Assembly: GCA_037046615.1 (NCBI GenBank)
Contig: JBAOHD010000012.1
Location: 115,366-179,365, forward strand
Length of the DNA stretch: 64,000 nucleotides
Reading direction: 5' to 3'
From: Phosphoribacter sp037046615
GTDB taxonomy: Bacteria > Actinomycetota > Actinomycetes > Actinomycetales > Dermatophilaceae
Every line of letters starts with the position of its first letter. Position 1 is the stretch's first letter. The translations under genes and the position numbers were made by a program. Under the pieces are notes generated by a model. The model was not told the DNA's origin. It did not search any database and saw only the letters and a program-made list of their open reading frames with translations. Positions 23,839 through 34,577 of the stretch are shown here, in pieces.

Positions 23839-26221
23839 ATGCGTTCGCTCCCCCAACGCCTATTGCTGTTCTGCCTCGGCCTGTGTTCATGCGCTTCGGT
23901 GCGATCACAGATCGTGTTGTCGAACACGCAAACACCGGCGGCCTTGGTACAGAACGTACTGCTTGGGCCGGGCGTGACGGTGAGCAACATCACCTTTAAC
24001 GGTGTTCCTGCGACCGCCATCACCGAACAGGTGGGCTCATTCAATGGGGTCAATACCACCTTGGGAATGGCCCAGGGACTGATCCTGGCCACAGGTGATG
24101 TCATGAACGCGGCCGGGCCGAACAATTCGGGCAGCAGCAGCATGGGTGGAGGTAATTTCGGGCAAGGCGACCCGGACCTCGCTGTACTCTCCAACCCGCA
24201 GTCCGTGAACGATGCGGCCGTGCTGGAGTTCGACTTCGTGCCCACCGGCGATTCCCTCAAGTTCGACTTCGTGTTCGGCTCGGATGAGTACTTGGAGTTC
24301 GTGAACAGTGTGAACGACATCTTCGGTTTTTTCCTCAGCGGACCCGGTATCGCAGGCACGTTCACCAACGGGGCCATCAACATCGCGCTGATCCCGGGTA
24401 CCACCGATCCGGTCACCATCAATACGGTGAACAACGTGGTGAACCCGGCCTACTATGTAGTGAATGGGACCGGTATCAACGCCCCTTTCAACAATAACCC
24501 ACAATACGTCCAGTACGACGGCTTCACAACGGTGCTTACGGCCCGCGCCCAGGTGACCTGCGGCTTGACCTACCACATCAAGATCGCCATCGGGGATGCG
24601 AGCGATACCGTCTGGGACAGCGCCGTGTTCCTGAAAGCGGGCAGCTTCCAGAGCAACCAAGTGGCCATTGTGAGCGAAGTGATCGCAGGTGGGATCGACA
24701 GCCTGTTCTACGAGGGTTGCGGTGAGGCGCTTCTCTACCTGGTCCGTGGTGCCCCCATTACCGCGGCCGATACCATGCAACTGCTCACGGCAGGCACGGC
24801 CACGGAAGGGGTTGACTATTCCCCGCTGCCGAGCGAGGTGATCTTCGCAGCCGGTGAGGACAGCGTCCTTCTGACCATCGATGCCATTCTCGATGCCATA
24901 CCGGAAGGCCAGGAGACCATCGACCTCATGGTGATCAATGCCGGTCCCTGCGGAACGGATACGGCCATTGTGCAGATCCTGCTGGAAGAGGCGCCGTTGA
25001 TCCAAGTGGTGCTGAGCAACGACACCAGTCTGACCTGCAACGACAGTACCTTGGTGGTGGCCACGGTGACCGGTGGTTTCGGTAACTACGGCTTGGATTG
25101 GGACCAAGGCATTCCGGACGGTTCCTTCAGTGGATGGGTGGCACCGGCACAGACCACCACGTATAACCTCATTGTCACGGATGATTGTGGCGTCATCACC
25201 CAGACGGAGAGTGTAACGATCAGCAAGCCCGTTCCACCGCCGCTGGTGGTACAGGCTCTTCCGGATATCACCGTCTATTGCCCGGAGACCCCGGTTCAAC
25301 TACAGGCCGTTGCGCAAGGCGGCGACCTGCCGTATCAGTACAGTTGGAGCAACGGGCTTGGCTTCAACGCCTTCGCCACGGTGGCACCGCCGGTCACTCA
25401 GACGTTCGAGGTCACGGTTACGGACCGCTGCGGCAGGGATACGAGCGACCTGGTAACAGTGACCGTTGACTACGACACTGTTCAAGTGCTCATTGCTCCG
25501 GATACGTTCATCTGCATTACGGATACTGCGGTGTTGCATGCCTTACCCACGCTGGGGTGGGGCGGCTACAGTTTCGTATGGGACGACGGTTCCTTGGCGG
25601 ATACGTTGGCGGTCTGGCCCACGTTCAACACGATCTATTCGGTGACGGTGATGGACGGGTGCGGGATCGTGGCCAGCGATGCGGTGGGGGTGGGCGTGAA
25701 CGCACCACTTGCGGATTTCTGGTGGGGTGGCAGCAGCCAGGTCAACAACTTCCCGATCCCGTTCTTGGACCGTTCTTTCGGTGCTAATTACTGGAACTGG
25801 GACTTTGGAGCGCCAGGCCTCACGAGCACCGAACAGAACCCCTTCTTCACCTTCCCTGAGCCGGGCGATTATATGGTGATGCTGGCCATTGAGGACACCC
25901 TCGGCTGCCGGGACACCACCTACCGCTCGATCACCGTGCAGCAGGAATTCAACCTCTACGTTCCCAATGCCTTCTCGCCGGATGGTGACGGCATCAATGA
26001 GATTCTTCATGGCCCAAGGCACCGGCCTGCGTGATTTCCGCTTGCGCGTGTTCGACCGCTGGGGTGAGCTTCTCTTCGAGACCGAGGATGTCCTTCGTCC
26101 TTGGGACGGTACCTACAAGGGTTCGCCAGCGCCGACCGGCGTCTACGTCTACCAGATCCGCGTGAAAGCGCTGATCGGTGAGACCTACGAGCGCTCTGGA
26201 CACGTGACGCTGCTGCGTTAG
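23839..26221 (+). CDS. Choice-of-anchor L surface protein with T9SS type B sorting tail
   Basis: About 794 residues. ATG 23839 places a signal peptide (LLLFCLGLCSCASVRSQ) at the N-terminus; an upstream in-frame ATG (23785) would bury it. The choice-of-anchor L domain spans roughly residues 25-280 (GLILATGDVMNAAGPNN, FVFGSDEYLEFVNSVNDIFG, YDGFTTVLTARAQV). Then come a Calx-beta-like segment (AGTATEGVDYSPLPSEVIF), Ig/PKD modules and a PKD domain (NWDFGAPGLTSTEQNPFFTF). The C-terminus is the gliding-motility-type sorting domain (NLYVPNAFSPDGDGINE ... FDRWGELLFET ... PTGVYVYQIRVK). A single frameshift near 26,005 interrupts that domain. Divergent from priA. Confidence 0.9.
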
Positions 26222-26609
26222 GACCGGTCTGACCTGTATATGGTTCGCTTTCCTGTTGTGCTTCCGGGCAACGTTCGGAACGGTCCGTGTTGTCTATGGG
26301 TCGTAATACCAGGATCGACCATGAGGCGCAAGACAGAAAAACAACAGGAGCGGACGTCCCCTTCGGTATATGACCTGACCACACCTCTGGTGGACAAGTA
26401 CCTCCGGCAGATGCGTCGGCACATCCGCTTTCCGCGGTACTACAAGAGATCCTGAATTGGTAACGTCGCGCCGCCGAACTCACCGGCGTGATGTTGACCG
26501 CTACCTCCCGTAAGGCTTCGGCTGTTGAAAAGTGGACCTCTGCGGGGTCGGGGTGGGGAGGGGGTACGGCTACTTTCGTTCCCGAACTTCTGAAACGCAA
26601 CGTGCGAAC
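26222..26609 (+). other. Intergenic region with one possible small ORF
   Basis: 388 bases between two plus-strand surface-protein genes. Apart from the small ORF at 26321-26455, nothing is recognisable. There is no clear terminator hairpin after the type B protein. Confidence 0.4.
26321..26455 (+). CDS. Possible small basic protein, 44 residues
   Basis: An ATG at 26321 opens a 44-residue frame rich in Arg and Lys that ends HIRFPRYYKRS. It includes the segment SVYDLTTPLVDKYLRQMRR, which reads like a genuine amphipathic helix. The frame is open upstream to an ATG at 26240, but that part looks non-coding. No family recognised and no clear ribosome-binding site. Confidence 0.3.
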   Translation: MRRKTEKQQERTSPSVYDLTTPLVDKYLRQMRRHIRFPRYYKRS

Positions 26610-27518
26610 ATGTCCGTGCATCTCCCTTTGAAATGGACCGTCGCTACGGTCCTGGGCGCTACGCTACTGGCCTGTGGCGGTGAACACACCGCTACCGATG
26701 GCCATACTGGCACCGCCGATACACTGGATACCGTGACCGAACAACGGACCACCGGCGTCATGCAGGTGGGTGGAAAGTTGTTCAGCATCCCATCACCGGT
26801 GCAGACGGCTCTGCTGTTCCGCAAGCTGGGCGTGGGCTATCAGAAGGAACTGCCCCTTCCTGCCGACCAGTTGGACAAGTTGACCAGCAAAGCAGGCCGC
26901 GCGCTTGCCATGGGCATGTACGGCGCCGACCTTGCTTATGTGACCATTGAGAAGGACGGAAGCCGCGCGCTCACCACCCTGGGCCTCATCGAGAAGCTCA
27001 GCGGTCAGTTGGATCTCACCAACGCTTTCGACAAGGCCCTCTTGGAGCGCTTCAAGAAGAACGTGGCCAACGAGGATAGCCTTCTGGTGCTCACCGGTTC
27101 CGCCTATCGTGCTGCCGATGAATACTTGAAAGTGAACGGCCGCGATGATGTCTCGGCGCTTGTGCTGGCTGGTGGTTGGCTCGAGTCCCTTTACCTGACC
27201 GTGAACGCCGCTTCAGGCAAGAACGACCAAGCTCTAGCGCAGCGCATTGGTGAACAGAAGCGCACGTTGGATGACCTGATCGCTTTGTTACAAGGCGCCG
27301 ATAAGGAGAACCTTTACAGTTCGCTGATCACCGAGATGAAGACCTTGCAGACCGCTTTCGCAGGGGTGAGTTCGACCTATACCTTCGAGAAGCCGGTGAC
27401 CGACGCGAAGACCAAGACCACGCACATCAACAGCACGAGCGTCATCACGGTCTCCCCCGCCCAGATCAAGGCGATCGGCGAGCAGGTGAACAAGATGCGC
27501 ACCCAGATCCTGGCCTGA
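26610..27518 (+). CDS. Predicted lipoprotein, function unknown
   Basis: 302 residues, uninterrupted. The N-terminus has a lipoprotein signal with lipobox LLACGG (Cys at about residue 21), followed by a Thr/Asp-rich linker and a helical domain. Segments such as PSPVQTALLFRKLGVGYQKE and KAGRALAMGMYGADLAYVTIE recur in hypothetical Bacteroidota lipoproteins I have seen, but I know no assigned function. The gene is 2 bases upstream of the next small secreted protein, suggesting one transcript. Confidence 0.7.
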   Translation: MSVHLPLKWTVATVLGATLLACGGEHTATDGHTGTADTLDTVTEQRTTGVMQVGGKLFSIPSPVQTALLFRKLGVGYQKELPLPADQLDKLTSKAGRALAMGMYGADLAYVTIEKDGSRALTTLGLIEKLSGQLDLTNAFDKALLERFKKNVANEDSLLVLTGSAYRAADEYLKVNGRDDVSALVLAGGWLESLYLTVNAASGKNDQALAQRIGEQKRTLDDLIALLQGADKENLYSSLITEMKTLQTAFAGVSSTYTFEKPVTDAKTKTTHINSTSVITVSPAQIKAIGEQVNKMRTQILA

Positions 27519-27520
27519 AC

Positions 27521-27939
27521 ATGAACCTCAGAACGTTCCTTCCCGCGCTCGCCATCGCCGCCCTTTCCGGCAGTGCTTTCGGCCAGTGCGATACCATTGC
27601 CTCGGTCTGTGAGAAGCACATCACCCAGGCCTACATCCCCGATGGTCAGTTCTACCGTGCGCTGTTGAGCGGCGAAGAAATGGCCGAGTTCAACCTGACC
27701 CTGTTCGGGGGAACGACCTACCGCGTAGCAGCCTGCAGTGGGTTCACGGACCGCAACCTGATCTTCTCCGTGTTGGACCGTGATCGCAATGTGCTGTTCA
27801 CCAACAAGGAGTTCAGCAACGAACCCTACTGGGACCTGGTGGTTGCAGAACACCATCGAGGTGACCATGGAGGCCCAGTTGGACCCCGCCAAGGCTGGGC
27901 TCCGGCTGTGCTGTTCTGCTCATTGGATTCAAGAAGTAG
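27521..27939 (+). CDS. Small secreted protein, function unknown
   Basis: About 138 codons. Signal peptide ALAIAALSGSAFGQ, then CDTIASVCEKHITQAYIPDG and a beta-rich body (FNLTLFGGTTYRVAACSGF, NLIFSVLDRDRNVLFTN). Two extra-base frameshifts (near 27,840 and 27,895) hide the end. Once corrected it reads YWDLVVQNTIEVTMEAQ, then GSGCAVLLIGFKK and the stop at 27937. It follows the lipoprotein by 2 bases and is closed by a terminator at 27970. Confidence 0.7.
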
Positions 27940-27969
27940 CGCTTCCGGGCTGGACCCGGTGGAACCTTT

Positions 27970-27998
27970 GAACGGCCCTCACGTAAAGAGGGCCGTTC
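27970..27998 (+). terminator. Rho-independent terminator
   Basis: GAACGGCCCTC (27970-27980) and GAGGGCCGTTC (27988-27998), an 11-base perfect stem with a 7-base loop, followed by TCATTTT. It closes the lipoprotein/secreted-protein unit. Confidence 0.88.
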
Positions 27999-28034
27999 TC
28001 ATTTTCGGTACCACCGGAAGTTGAACGCCCGTCC

Positions 28035-31000
28035 ATGAGCGAGAAGATCCTCAAAGCCCTCCTTGCAACTGTTCGCGATCATCGCGAAGGTGGACGGACG
28101 TCGGCCGCGGTGCCGACCAGAGCGGCGGCGATCGTTTCCCGCTTCCTGCGCCAGCAGTTCACAGCCGAAGTGGCCGCAGGGCCACATGGCGACGCTTCGA
28201 GAGCCTTCGTAGCGGCCTATCCACACCAGCGGCGGTGCCAGCCAGAAAGGCCGCAAGCGCACCTCCATGAACTCGGTGAAGGTCCTGAAGATCTGCACCC
28301 AGGTGAACGAGGAACTCACCCAGCGCCAGAAGTTCGTGGTGCTCGTCCACCTGCTGGAGTTCATCCATGCCGGCGGTGAGGTAGGGGAGCAGGAGCTGGA
28401 GTTCGTGAGCACCGTGGCCGAGACCTTCAACATCAGCGCCAGGAGGAGTTCGCAACGCTGCCAGGACGTTCGTCGACAGCCTGACCACGGATGCGGCGAG
28501 GATGCCGCGCACCTGCTCTACATCGACGCCGCGGCACGGCCACGCCATGGCGCAACGCGCGAGCACCTGCACGCCCATGGGCTCGAAGGCGAGATGCGGG
28601 TGCTGCACGTGCCCAGCGTGAGCCTGTACGTGATGCGCTACACGGGTCAGGACCGCGGTGCTGCTGAACGGGCAGCCGATCATCAGACGTGAACAGGCCT
28701 ATGTGCTGAGCAACGGCAGCAGCGTGCGTGCCTCCACAGGGGCACCCCATCTATTACAGTGACATCCTCGCCAGCTTCCTGCAAGGCAAGGGCCGGTCCG
28801 CGCATCGTGTTCAAGGCCGAGCAGCATCGAGTACACCTTCCCCAACGGACGGCTGGGCCTGCACGAACTGCACATGGCCGAAACGAGCGGCAAGCTCATC
28901 GGCATCATGGGCGGCAGCGGTAGCGGCAAGAGCACCTTGCTGAACGTGCTCAACGGCAACCTCACGCCCAGCAAGGGCCGCGTGACCATCAACGGGGTCG
29001 AACGTGCACACCGAGCGCGACCGCATCCGCGGCGTGATCGGCCACGTGAGCCAGGACGATCTGCTCATCGAGGAGCTCACCGTTTTCCAGAACCTCTTCT
29101 TCAACGCCAAGCTCTGCTTCGGCGACCAGGACGACGACGCAGGTCACCGAGCGTGTGCTGCGCATGCTTGCAAACGCTCGGGTCTTTACGAGACCAAGGA
29201 CCTCAAGGTGGGCAGTCCGCTGGAGAAGACCATCAGCGGTGGCCAGCGCAAGCGCCTGAACATCGCCCTGGAGCTCATCCGGGAGCCGAGCGTGCTCTTC
29301 GTGGATGAGCCTACCAGCGGCCTCAGTTCAGCGCGATTCGGAGAACATCATGGACCTGCTGAAGGAGCTCGCGCTCAAGGGCCGCATCGTGTTCGTCGTG
29401 ATCCACCAGCCCAGCTCGGAGATCTTCAAGCTCTTCGATCGCCTGCTGCTCATGGACCAGGAGGGCCACCCCGTCTACTACGGCGATCCCGTGGATGCTG
29501 TGGTCTACTTCAAGAAGGTGACCGGCCAGGTGAACAGCGACGTCGGCCAGTGCGGTGCCTGCGGCAACGTGAACCCCGAGCAGATCTTCAACATCCTCGA
29601 GGCCACAGTTCGTGGACGAGTACGGCAACGAGACCGATCAGCGCCGCATCAGTCCGGAGGCTTGGAACGAAGTGTTCCGGGCCCAGATGGAAGGTGCGTG
29701 TCGCGCCATGGTGCCCGATGTGAAGCGCACAGTGCCCAAGAGCACATTCAAGGCACCCGGACAAGGTCGCGCCAATTGTATGTGTACTTCAAGCGCGACC
29801 TGCTCAGCAAACTGGCCAACACGCAGTACGTGCTCATCAACCTGCTTGGAAGCGCCGGCGCTGGCCTTCGTCATGGCCTTCTTCCTGCGATACTATCGCA
29901 ACGGCGTGGAGATGCGGGCAGCTACGTCTTCCGGCGAGAACGACAACATTCCGCAGTTCCTGTTCATCGCGGTGATCGTGGCGCTCTTCCTGGGCCTCAC
30001 GGTGAGCGGCCGAGGAGATCATCCGTGACCGCGAAGATCCTACAACGCGAGAAGTTCCTGGACCTGAGCTGGGCCAGCTACCTGCTGCAGCAAGATCGGG
30101 CATGCTCTTCCTCATCAGTGCCGTCCAGACCATGCTCTTCGTGCTGGTGGGCAACACCGTGCTGGACATCCAGGGGCTGGTTGTGGCGCACTGGCTCATG
30201 CTCTTCAGCACCTCGTGCTTCGCCAACGTGCTCGGCCTCAACGTCAGTGCCAGCTTCAACTAGTGCCAAGGTCATCTACATCATCATCCCGGTGCTGATC
30301 ATTCCGCAGCTGCTGTTCAGCGGTATCATCGTGCAGCTTCGACAAGCTGCATCCTTGGTTCGCTTCAGCGAGCAGCAGCGTGCCTTGGATCGGCAACATC
30401 ATGGCCTCGCCGTTGGGCCTACGAAGGGCTTGGCCGTGACCGCAGTTCATGGAGAACGCATACGAGCAGCAACTTCTACGCGTTCGACCAGCGCATGAAA
30501 ACGGCCAATTGGAAGAAGGACCTCTGGGTACGCGAACTGCAGAACAGCGTTGCGACGAGGTGCGTCGTGCGCTATGTGGACAACCGGGGAAGGCTGCGGA
30601 CATGGCCCACGACCTGGCGCTCGTTGCGCAACGAATTGACCAAGGAGATGCGATCGCTGGACGGGTTCCATGTTCGACGCATGTGGACCAGCTTGACCCC
30701 CGAACAGGTGGATGGCAAGGCACGCTGGACGAGGTGGATGCAGCGCTTGGAACTCCTGACCGAGCACTATCGCAAGGCCTACAAACAAGGCGGAACGGCG
30801 CCGAAGGAGCAGCGTATCGCCGAACATGACCGCGTACGCCGGAAGATACGCGCCGCCTACTTCGCCCTGCTTGGACGGGTACCGCAACGAGAGCCTGGCC
30901 GAGGTCGTGACCAACAAGAACGACGTGAACGTGATCGTGGAGTCCAACGGCGAGCTGGTGCAGAAGAACGATCCCGATCTACCTCGAGCCTGATGCACAG

Positions 31001-31191
31001 CGGCTTCTTCGGGGCGCAGTTCTATGCGCCGGTGAAGTGGCTGTTCGGTGCAGCGCATGCCCACGCTCTGGGCGAACATGCTCGTGCTTTGGAGCATGTC
31101 CTTGCTGATGCTGGCTGGCCTTGTACGTCGAACGTGTTCCCGCGGCTGATGGAGCGGTTGAGCACGCGGCCTTGGGATACGCAGCAAGTAA
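28035..31191 (+). CDS. Large ABCG-like transporter with N-terminal TerB-like domain
   Basis: About 1,050 residues, matching a Bacteroidota family of single-chain ATP-binding/permease proteins. An N-terminal helical TerB-like region (VNEELTQRQKFVVLVHLLEF) precedes a beta region containing PIYYSDI, then the ATPase: Walker A GGSGSGKST, VSQDDLLIEELTVFQNL, signature ISGGQRKRLNIALELI, Walker B LFVDEPTSGL and the switch VVIHQPSSEIF. A linker (CGACGNVNPEQIFNILE) leads to six or so membrane segments (PQFLFIAVIVALFLGLTVS, IIPVLIIPQLLFSGI). At least a dozen frameshifts break it. The end is taken at TAA 31189-31191 after correcting an insertion in the last helix; it could lie as late as 31,277. Substrate unknown. 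Convergent with siaC. Confidence 0.85.
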
Positions 31192-31239
31192 GTCCTCGCC
31201 GAGCAGCGGCTGAACGGGGCTTGCGTGAGCCGAATGCCT

Positions 31240-31641
31240 CTAGTTGCCGTCCACCTCCTCGATCTGGATCATCTTGAAGGGAATGTTGATGATGCCTGCG
31301 TAGTCCTCGCCGGCCTCCAGCATATCCTCATCGTCCGCTTCGTAGTGCCAGCAGCACGGTCACCTCGTTGCCGGTAGCGCGCACCAGTTCCAGTTTCTTG
31401 AACACGTCCAGGATGCACTTGCTGCTGAACTGGTGTTGAAGTACTCCAGCTGCACGTGCAGACGCGGTCTTGGGCTTCGGGTCGCGGGCGTAGCGGTCGA
31501 TCCAGTCGATCAGCGGCTTGTAGAATTCGATGCGAGTTCTCGGGAATGCGAGCGGCCTTTCAATTCGAGCAGCCCTGTGGCGTCGTCGAAGTAGTACGGT
31601 GCGGGGTCTTGGGTGAACCTTCGAGGTGGAGCGGCTGCCAT
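31240..31641 (-). CDS. siaC: SiaC-type phosphoprotein (DUF1987)
   Basis: About 130 residues. Read across its frameshifts it gives MAAAPPRRFTQDPAPYYFDD, LLELKGRS, PENS, EFYKPLIDWIDRYARDPKPK, an NT-x-SSK segment, CILDVFKKLELVRATGNEV and the C-terminus EDMLEAGEDYAGIINIPF then MIQIEEVDGN. This is the DUF1987 family, whose Pseudomonas member SiaC is phosphorylated by SiaB on a threonine (Thr68 as I recall) and in its free form activates a diguanylate cyclase. The Thr of the NT segment falls at about residue 69 here. It lies 11 bases downstream of siaB. No SiaA phosphatase or SiaD cyclase is visible nearby. Confidence 0.85.
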
Positions 31642-31652
31642 GGTGTTCTGGT

Positions 31653-32224
31653 CTAGGCGGTCACGTTCACGTTCGAGACTGAAGAAGGCATTGTGCCTGA
31701 TCGTAGGGTACGAAACCGTATTCGAGCTTGCTGCCCGCTCCTGCGTGCGATGTCGATAATGCCCAAGTCCGCCGCCGCCGGCCGGTGCTGTACGCGCCCG
31801 TCGGCGAGGTTCTCCTTGTACAGGTCGCGCAGCTGGTCCGGTCGCAAGTGCGTTGATGCGGTCCAAGTGCGCCCTTCAGGTCGTCCACTTCGCTCGCCGG
31901 CCATGAAGTTGCCGGTGAGCACGGAGTAGCCGTTGCGTCGTCATGCGCGATCATCACCACGCCTTGCGCTTCCTCAGCCGGCTGGCCACCTTCTGCCACA
32001 TTCGACCGTAGCGCGTTGTGGTGGTAGAGGTTCTGCAGGCACTCCATGACCACGTTGAACACACGTTTTCGCGTGCGGTGGTCCGGTTCGATGTGCCTCC
32101 ATTTTGCGCTCCACCAACCCCAGCAGGGCGGTGACAAGGTCCGGGCGTCAGGTCACCCTTGAAGGAGAGCATCACGCGGTGCCGTCTCCAGGTCGTTGTA
32201 CAGGTCAAGAACGCGATCCAGCAT
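31653..32224 (-). CDS. siaB: SiaB family protein kinase
   Basis: About 190 codons. It starts at ATG 32224 with MLDRVLDLYNDLETAP, then (after a shift near 32,180) MLSFKGDLTPDLVTALLGLV and the GHKL-type N-box VFNVVMECLQNLYHHN, where Glu, Asn and His are the expected ATP/Mg positions. GVVMIAHDD, VLTGNF, DDLKG and LGIIDIARRSGSKLEYGF follow, ending FFSLNVNVTA. SiaB kinases phosphorylate SiaC, and the partner is immediately downstream, supporting a two-gene partner-switch unit. Frameshifts near 32,100, 31,970, 31,900, 31,800 and 31,670. Divergent from the methyltransferase gene. Confidence 0.83.
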
Positions 32225-32387
32225 GGTCCGACAAAGGGCACTAAGGGTGCTGCTTGCTCCAAAGGTGCTTCTTGCAAGCAGGGAAAGACCAAGCCTGTTG
32301 CCGGAGTTTTCCACGGAATTGTCAACCCCGCCGATCTCCAAGGCAGCGCGCCGAACCGTACATTCGACGGCCTTTTCCCATTTGCGC

Positions 32388-33124
32388 ATGGCCTGGTACC
32401 GGACCTGGTTCGGCACATCGCTACTACAAGCTGCTCTATGGTCACCGCGACCAGGACGATGCGCACGCGTGGGTCCGCATCATCCTGGAGAAGCTGAAGC
32501 CTTGCTCCGGTGGTCGATGTGCTGGACATGGCCTGTGGACGTGGCCGCCATGCGCATTGGTTCATCGAGGAAGGCTGCCATGTGACCGGCATCGACATTT
32601 CTCCCGGAGAGCATCGCCGATGCACGTAAGGCACGTGCCCGGAGGGGCTTTCGTAGTGCATGACATCCGGGAGCCCTTCGCCAGTGGAGCGCTTTGATCT
32701 GGTTGTATGCCTGTTCACCAGCTTGGGCTATTTCGAATCACCGGGCGATCAATCAGCGGGCCCTTGCGGCTGCCGCGGCCGCCTTACGCCCCGGAGGCTG
32801 GTTCGTGCTGGATTTCATGAACAGCTCCATGGTGGTGCGCGACCTGGTCGGTGAGGAATGCTTGGAATCCGGGGGGTCCGTTTCACCATCTCTCGTTGCA
32901 TGGAGCGAGGCCAGATCGTGAAGCGTATCGCGGCAGAGGATCAAGGTCGAGGTCCATCGGTTCGAGGAACGGGTCACGGCCTTGATGCCTTCGCAATTGG
33001 AATCCCTGGTGCTCGCTGCAGGACTGGTGATCCGGGACCTTACGGACGGCCCCGTTCCCACGCCTTTCGACAATGCCACGATCCGAAACGCCTGGTGATC
33101 TGGGCCCAACGCCCTGCCGCATGA
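32388..33124 (+). CDS. Class I SAM-dependent methyltransferase
   Basis: About 242 residues. The start ATG 32388 gives MAWYRTWFGT then YYKLLYGHRDQDDAHAW, the usual N-terminus of this Bacteroidota family. SAM-binding motif I is VVDVLDMACGRGRHA, motif II VTGID, and motif IV-like VVCLFTSLGYF is followed by ALRPGGWFVLDFMNSS. The C-terminal part, read across a shift near 32,950, continues HRFEERVTALMPSQLESLVL and AGLVIRDLTDG. Substrate unknown. The stop overlaps the start of the ZIP transporter gene as ATGA, implying translational coupling. Confidence 0.8.
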
Positions 33125-33823
33125 ACCTGGTGACCACTATGGCCCTTTTCCCTGACGCTGCCGCTGGCGGCCGGGGCCTTGGTACAGTTCAGCAAGCCCA
33201 ACGCCACATTGCTGCGTTTGCTGCTGGCGTTCAGTGGTTCCTTCCTGCTCAGCGTGGCGCTCACCCACATGATGCCCGAATTGTATGCGGTCGGGGGCGA
33301 AGGCATCGGGCCGTGGCTGCTGGGCGGCTTCATGTTGCAGGTGGTGCTTGAGTTCTTCAGCCATGGCATCGAGCACGGGCACATGCACGTAGCACCCGGC
33401 CGGGCGCTGCCCTTCCTCACGCTGTTCAGTCTATGCCTGCACTCCTTCACAGAAGGCCTGCCATTCGCGGACCCCAGCGTGCACGGCGACCTGCCGTTCC
33501 TGATCGGCGTACTGCTGCACAAGCTGCCCATGGCCATTGCCCTGGCCACGGTGCTTCAGCGGTCGAAAGTGCCTTCGGGTCAGAGTTGGTTCATGATCAC
33601 GGTGTTCGCTGCTGCTGCGCCCTTCGGCATGGCCGTGGGCCACTTGGGTGGTTCGGGGCTGGGAGCGGAGTTCCTGCATCGTTCATTGGCGGTGGCCATT
33701 GGCATGTTGCTGCACATCGGCACCACCATCATCTTCGAGACCACCCCCGAGCACCGCTTCAACCTGCAGCGCTTCGCCGCCGTGCTGGTCGGCGCCTTCC
33801 TGGCGCTCTGGATGGTGCATTGA
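33121..33823 (+). CDS. ZIP-family metal transporter
   Basis: About 233 residues, seven or eight membrane segments. It begins MNLVTTMALF, is broken near 33,150, then reads QFSKPNATLLRLLLAFSGSF, LSVALTHMMPELY, HGIEHGHMH (His-rich loop), LCLHSFTEGLPF (the conserved HSxxEG metal site), GVLLHKLPMAIAL (the second HKxP site) and GMLLHIGTTIIFE. These transmembrane IV/V His motifs are typical of ZIP importers of zinc, iron or manganese into the cytosol. Metal preference cannot be read from sequence. Coupled to the upstream methyltransferase by a 4-base overlap. Confidence 0.9.
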
Positions 33824-33867
33824 TCTTTTTTCGTCCCGCATACTTGCCGTATCGCTCCGGCGTTCTT

Positions 33868-33891
33868 TACTTTGAAACGCAAAGTACTTTG
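33868..33891 (+). promoter_or_regulatory. TACTTTG dyad operator at the head of the membrane operon
   Basis: TACTTTG (33868-33874), five-base spacer, then its inverted copy CAAAGTA (33880-33886), overlapped by a third TACTTTG (33885-33891) that ends 3 bases before the start codon at 33895. The HTH_34 regulator encoded two genes away is the natural candidate to bind it. The same TA-TTTG text also resembles the Bacteroidota -7 promoter element, so promoter and operator may overlap. Confidence 0.65.
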
Positions 33892-33894
33892 AAC

Positions 33895-34577
33895 ATGAAT
33901 GAACTAGGACATCATCAGGACCTGGCCCACATCCGCGGGTTGATGGAGCGAAGCACGCGATTCCTTTCACTGAGCGGGTTGAGCGGAGTGTTCGCCGGAG
34001 CCGTGGCGCTGGTAGGGGCGCTGGTGGCACGAGAGCGTTATGAAACACTCGATCCTGACAGACCGCACGGGCCGGTCCAACTACGCCGACGGTTCCATGG
34101 GCACCTTCGATGGCTCCATCACTCTGTTCACCGATGTGTTGGACCTGGTGTTGCTGGCGGCCATGGTGTTGCTCGTCGCATTGGCCGGTGCGGCTTGGTT
34201 CACCTGGAGGCGGGCGAAGCGGACGGGCCAGGGCTTGTGGGACCCTTCCGCAAAGCGTTTGGCTTGGAACCTGGCCATCCCCTTGGTAACGGGTGGGTTG
34301 TTCTGCCTGGCGATGTTGTGGCATGGTGCGGTGGTGCTGGTGGCCCCGGCCACACTGGTGTTCTATGGACTGGCGTTGTTGAACGCATCCAAGTACACGC
34401 TGGACGAGGTCCGCTGGCTTGGCCTGAGCGAGATCATGCTTGGGCTGTTGTCCACCTGCTGGTTCGGGCGCTGGCCTGATGTTCTGGGCGCTCGGATTCG
34501 GCGTGTTGCACATCCTGTATGGCGGCCTTATGTGGTATCGGCATGAAGCTGCTCCCAGCGCATCGGACCGGGCATGA
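33895..34577 (+). CDS. Four-helix membrane protein of the HTH_34 operon
   Basis: About 227 residues. It starts MNELGHHQDLAHIRGLMERS just behind the dyad. Membrane segments: LSGLSGVFAGAVALVGALVA, VLDLVLLAAMVLLVALAGAA, AWNLAIPLVTGGLFCLAMLW with VVLVAPATLVFYGLALLNAS, and a last pair around FWALGFGVLHILYGGLMWY. A short cytosolic N-terminal helix containing EDLAHIR-like text is typical of this family in Bacteroidota. Shifts near 34,040 and 34,480. The stop overlaps the regulator's start (ATGA). Function unknown; linked to the regulator by position. Confidence 0.75.

Noticed and set aside
24037..25299. 420-residue minus-strand ORF
   Set aside because: Antisense shadow of the anchor L gene, which has continuous family sequence on the plus strand.
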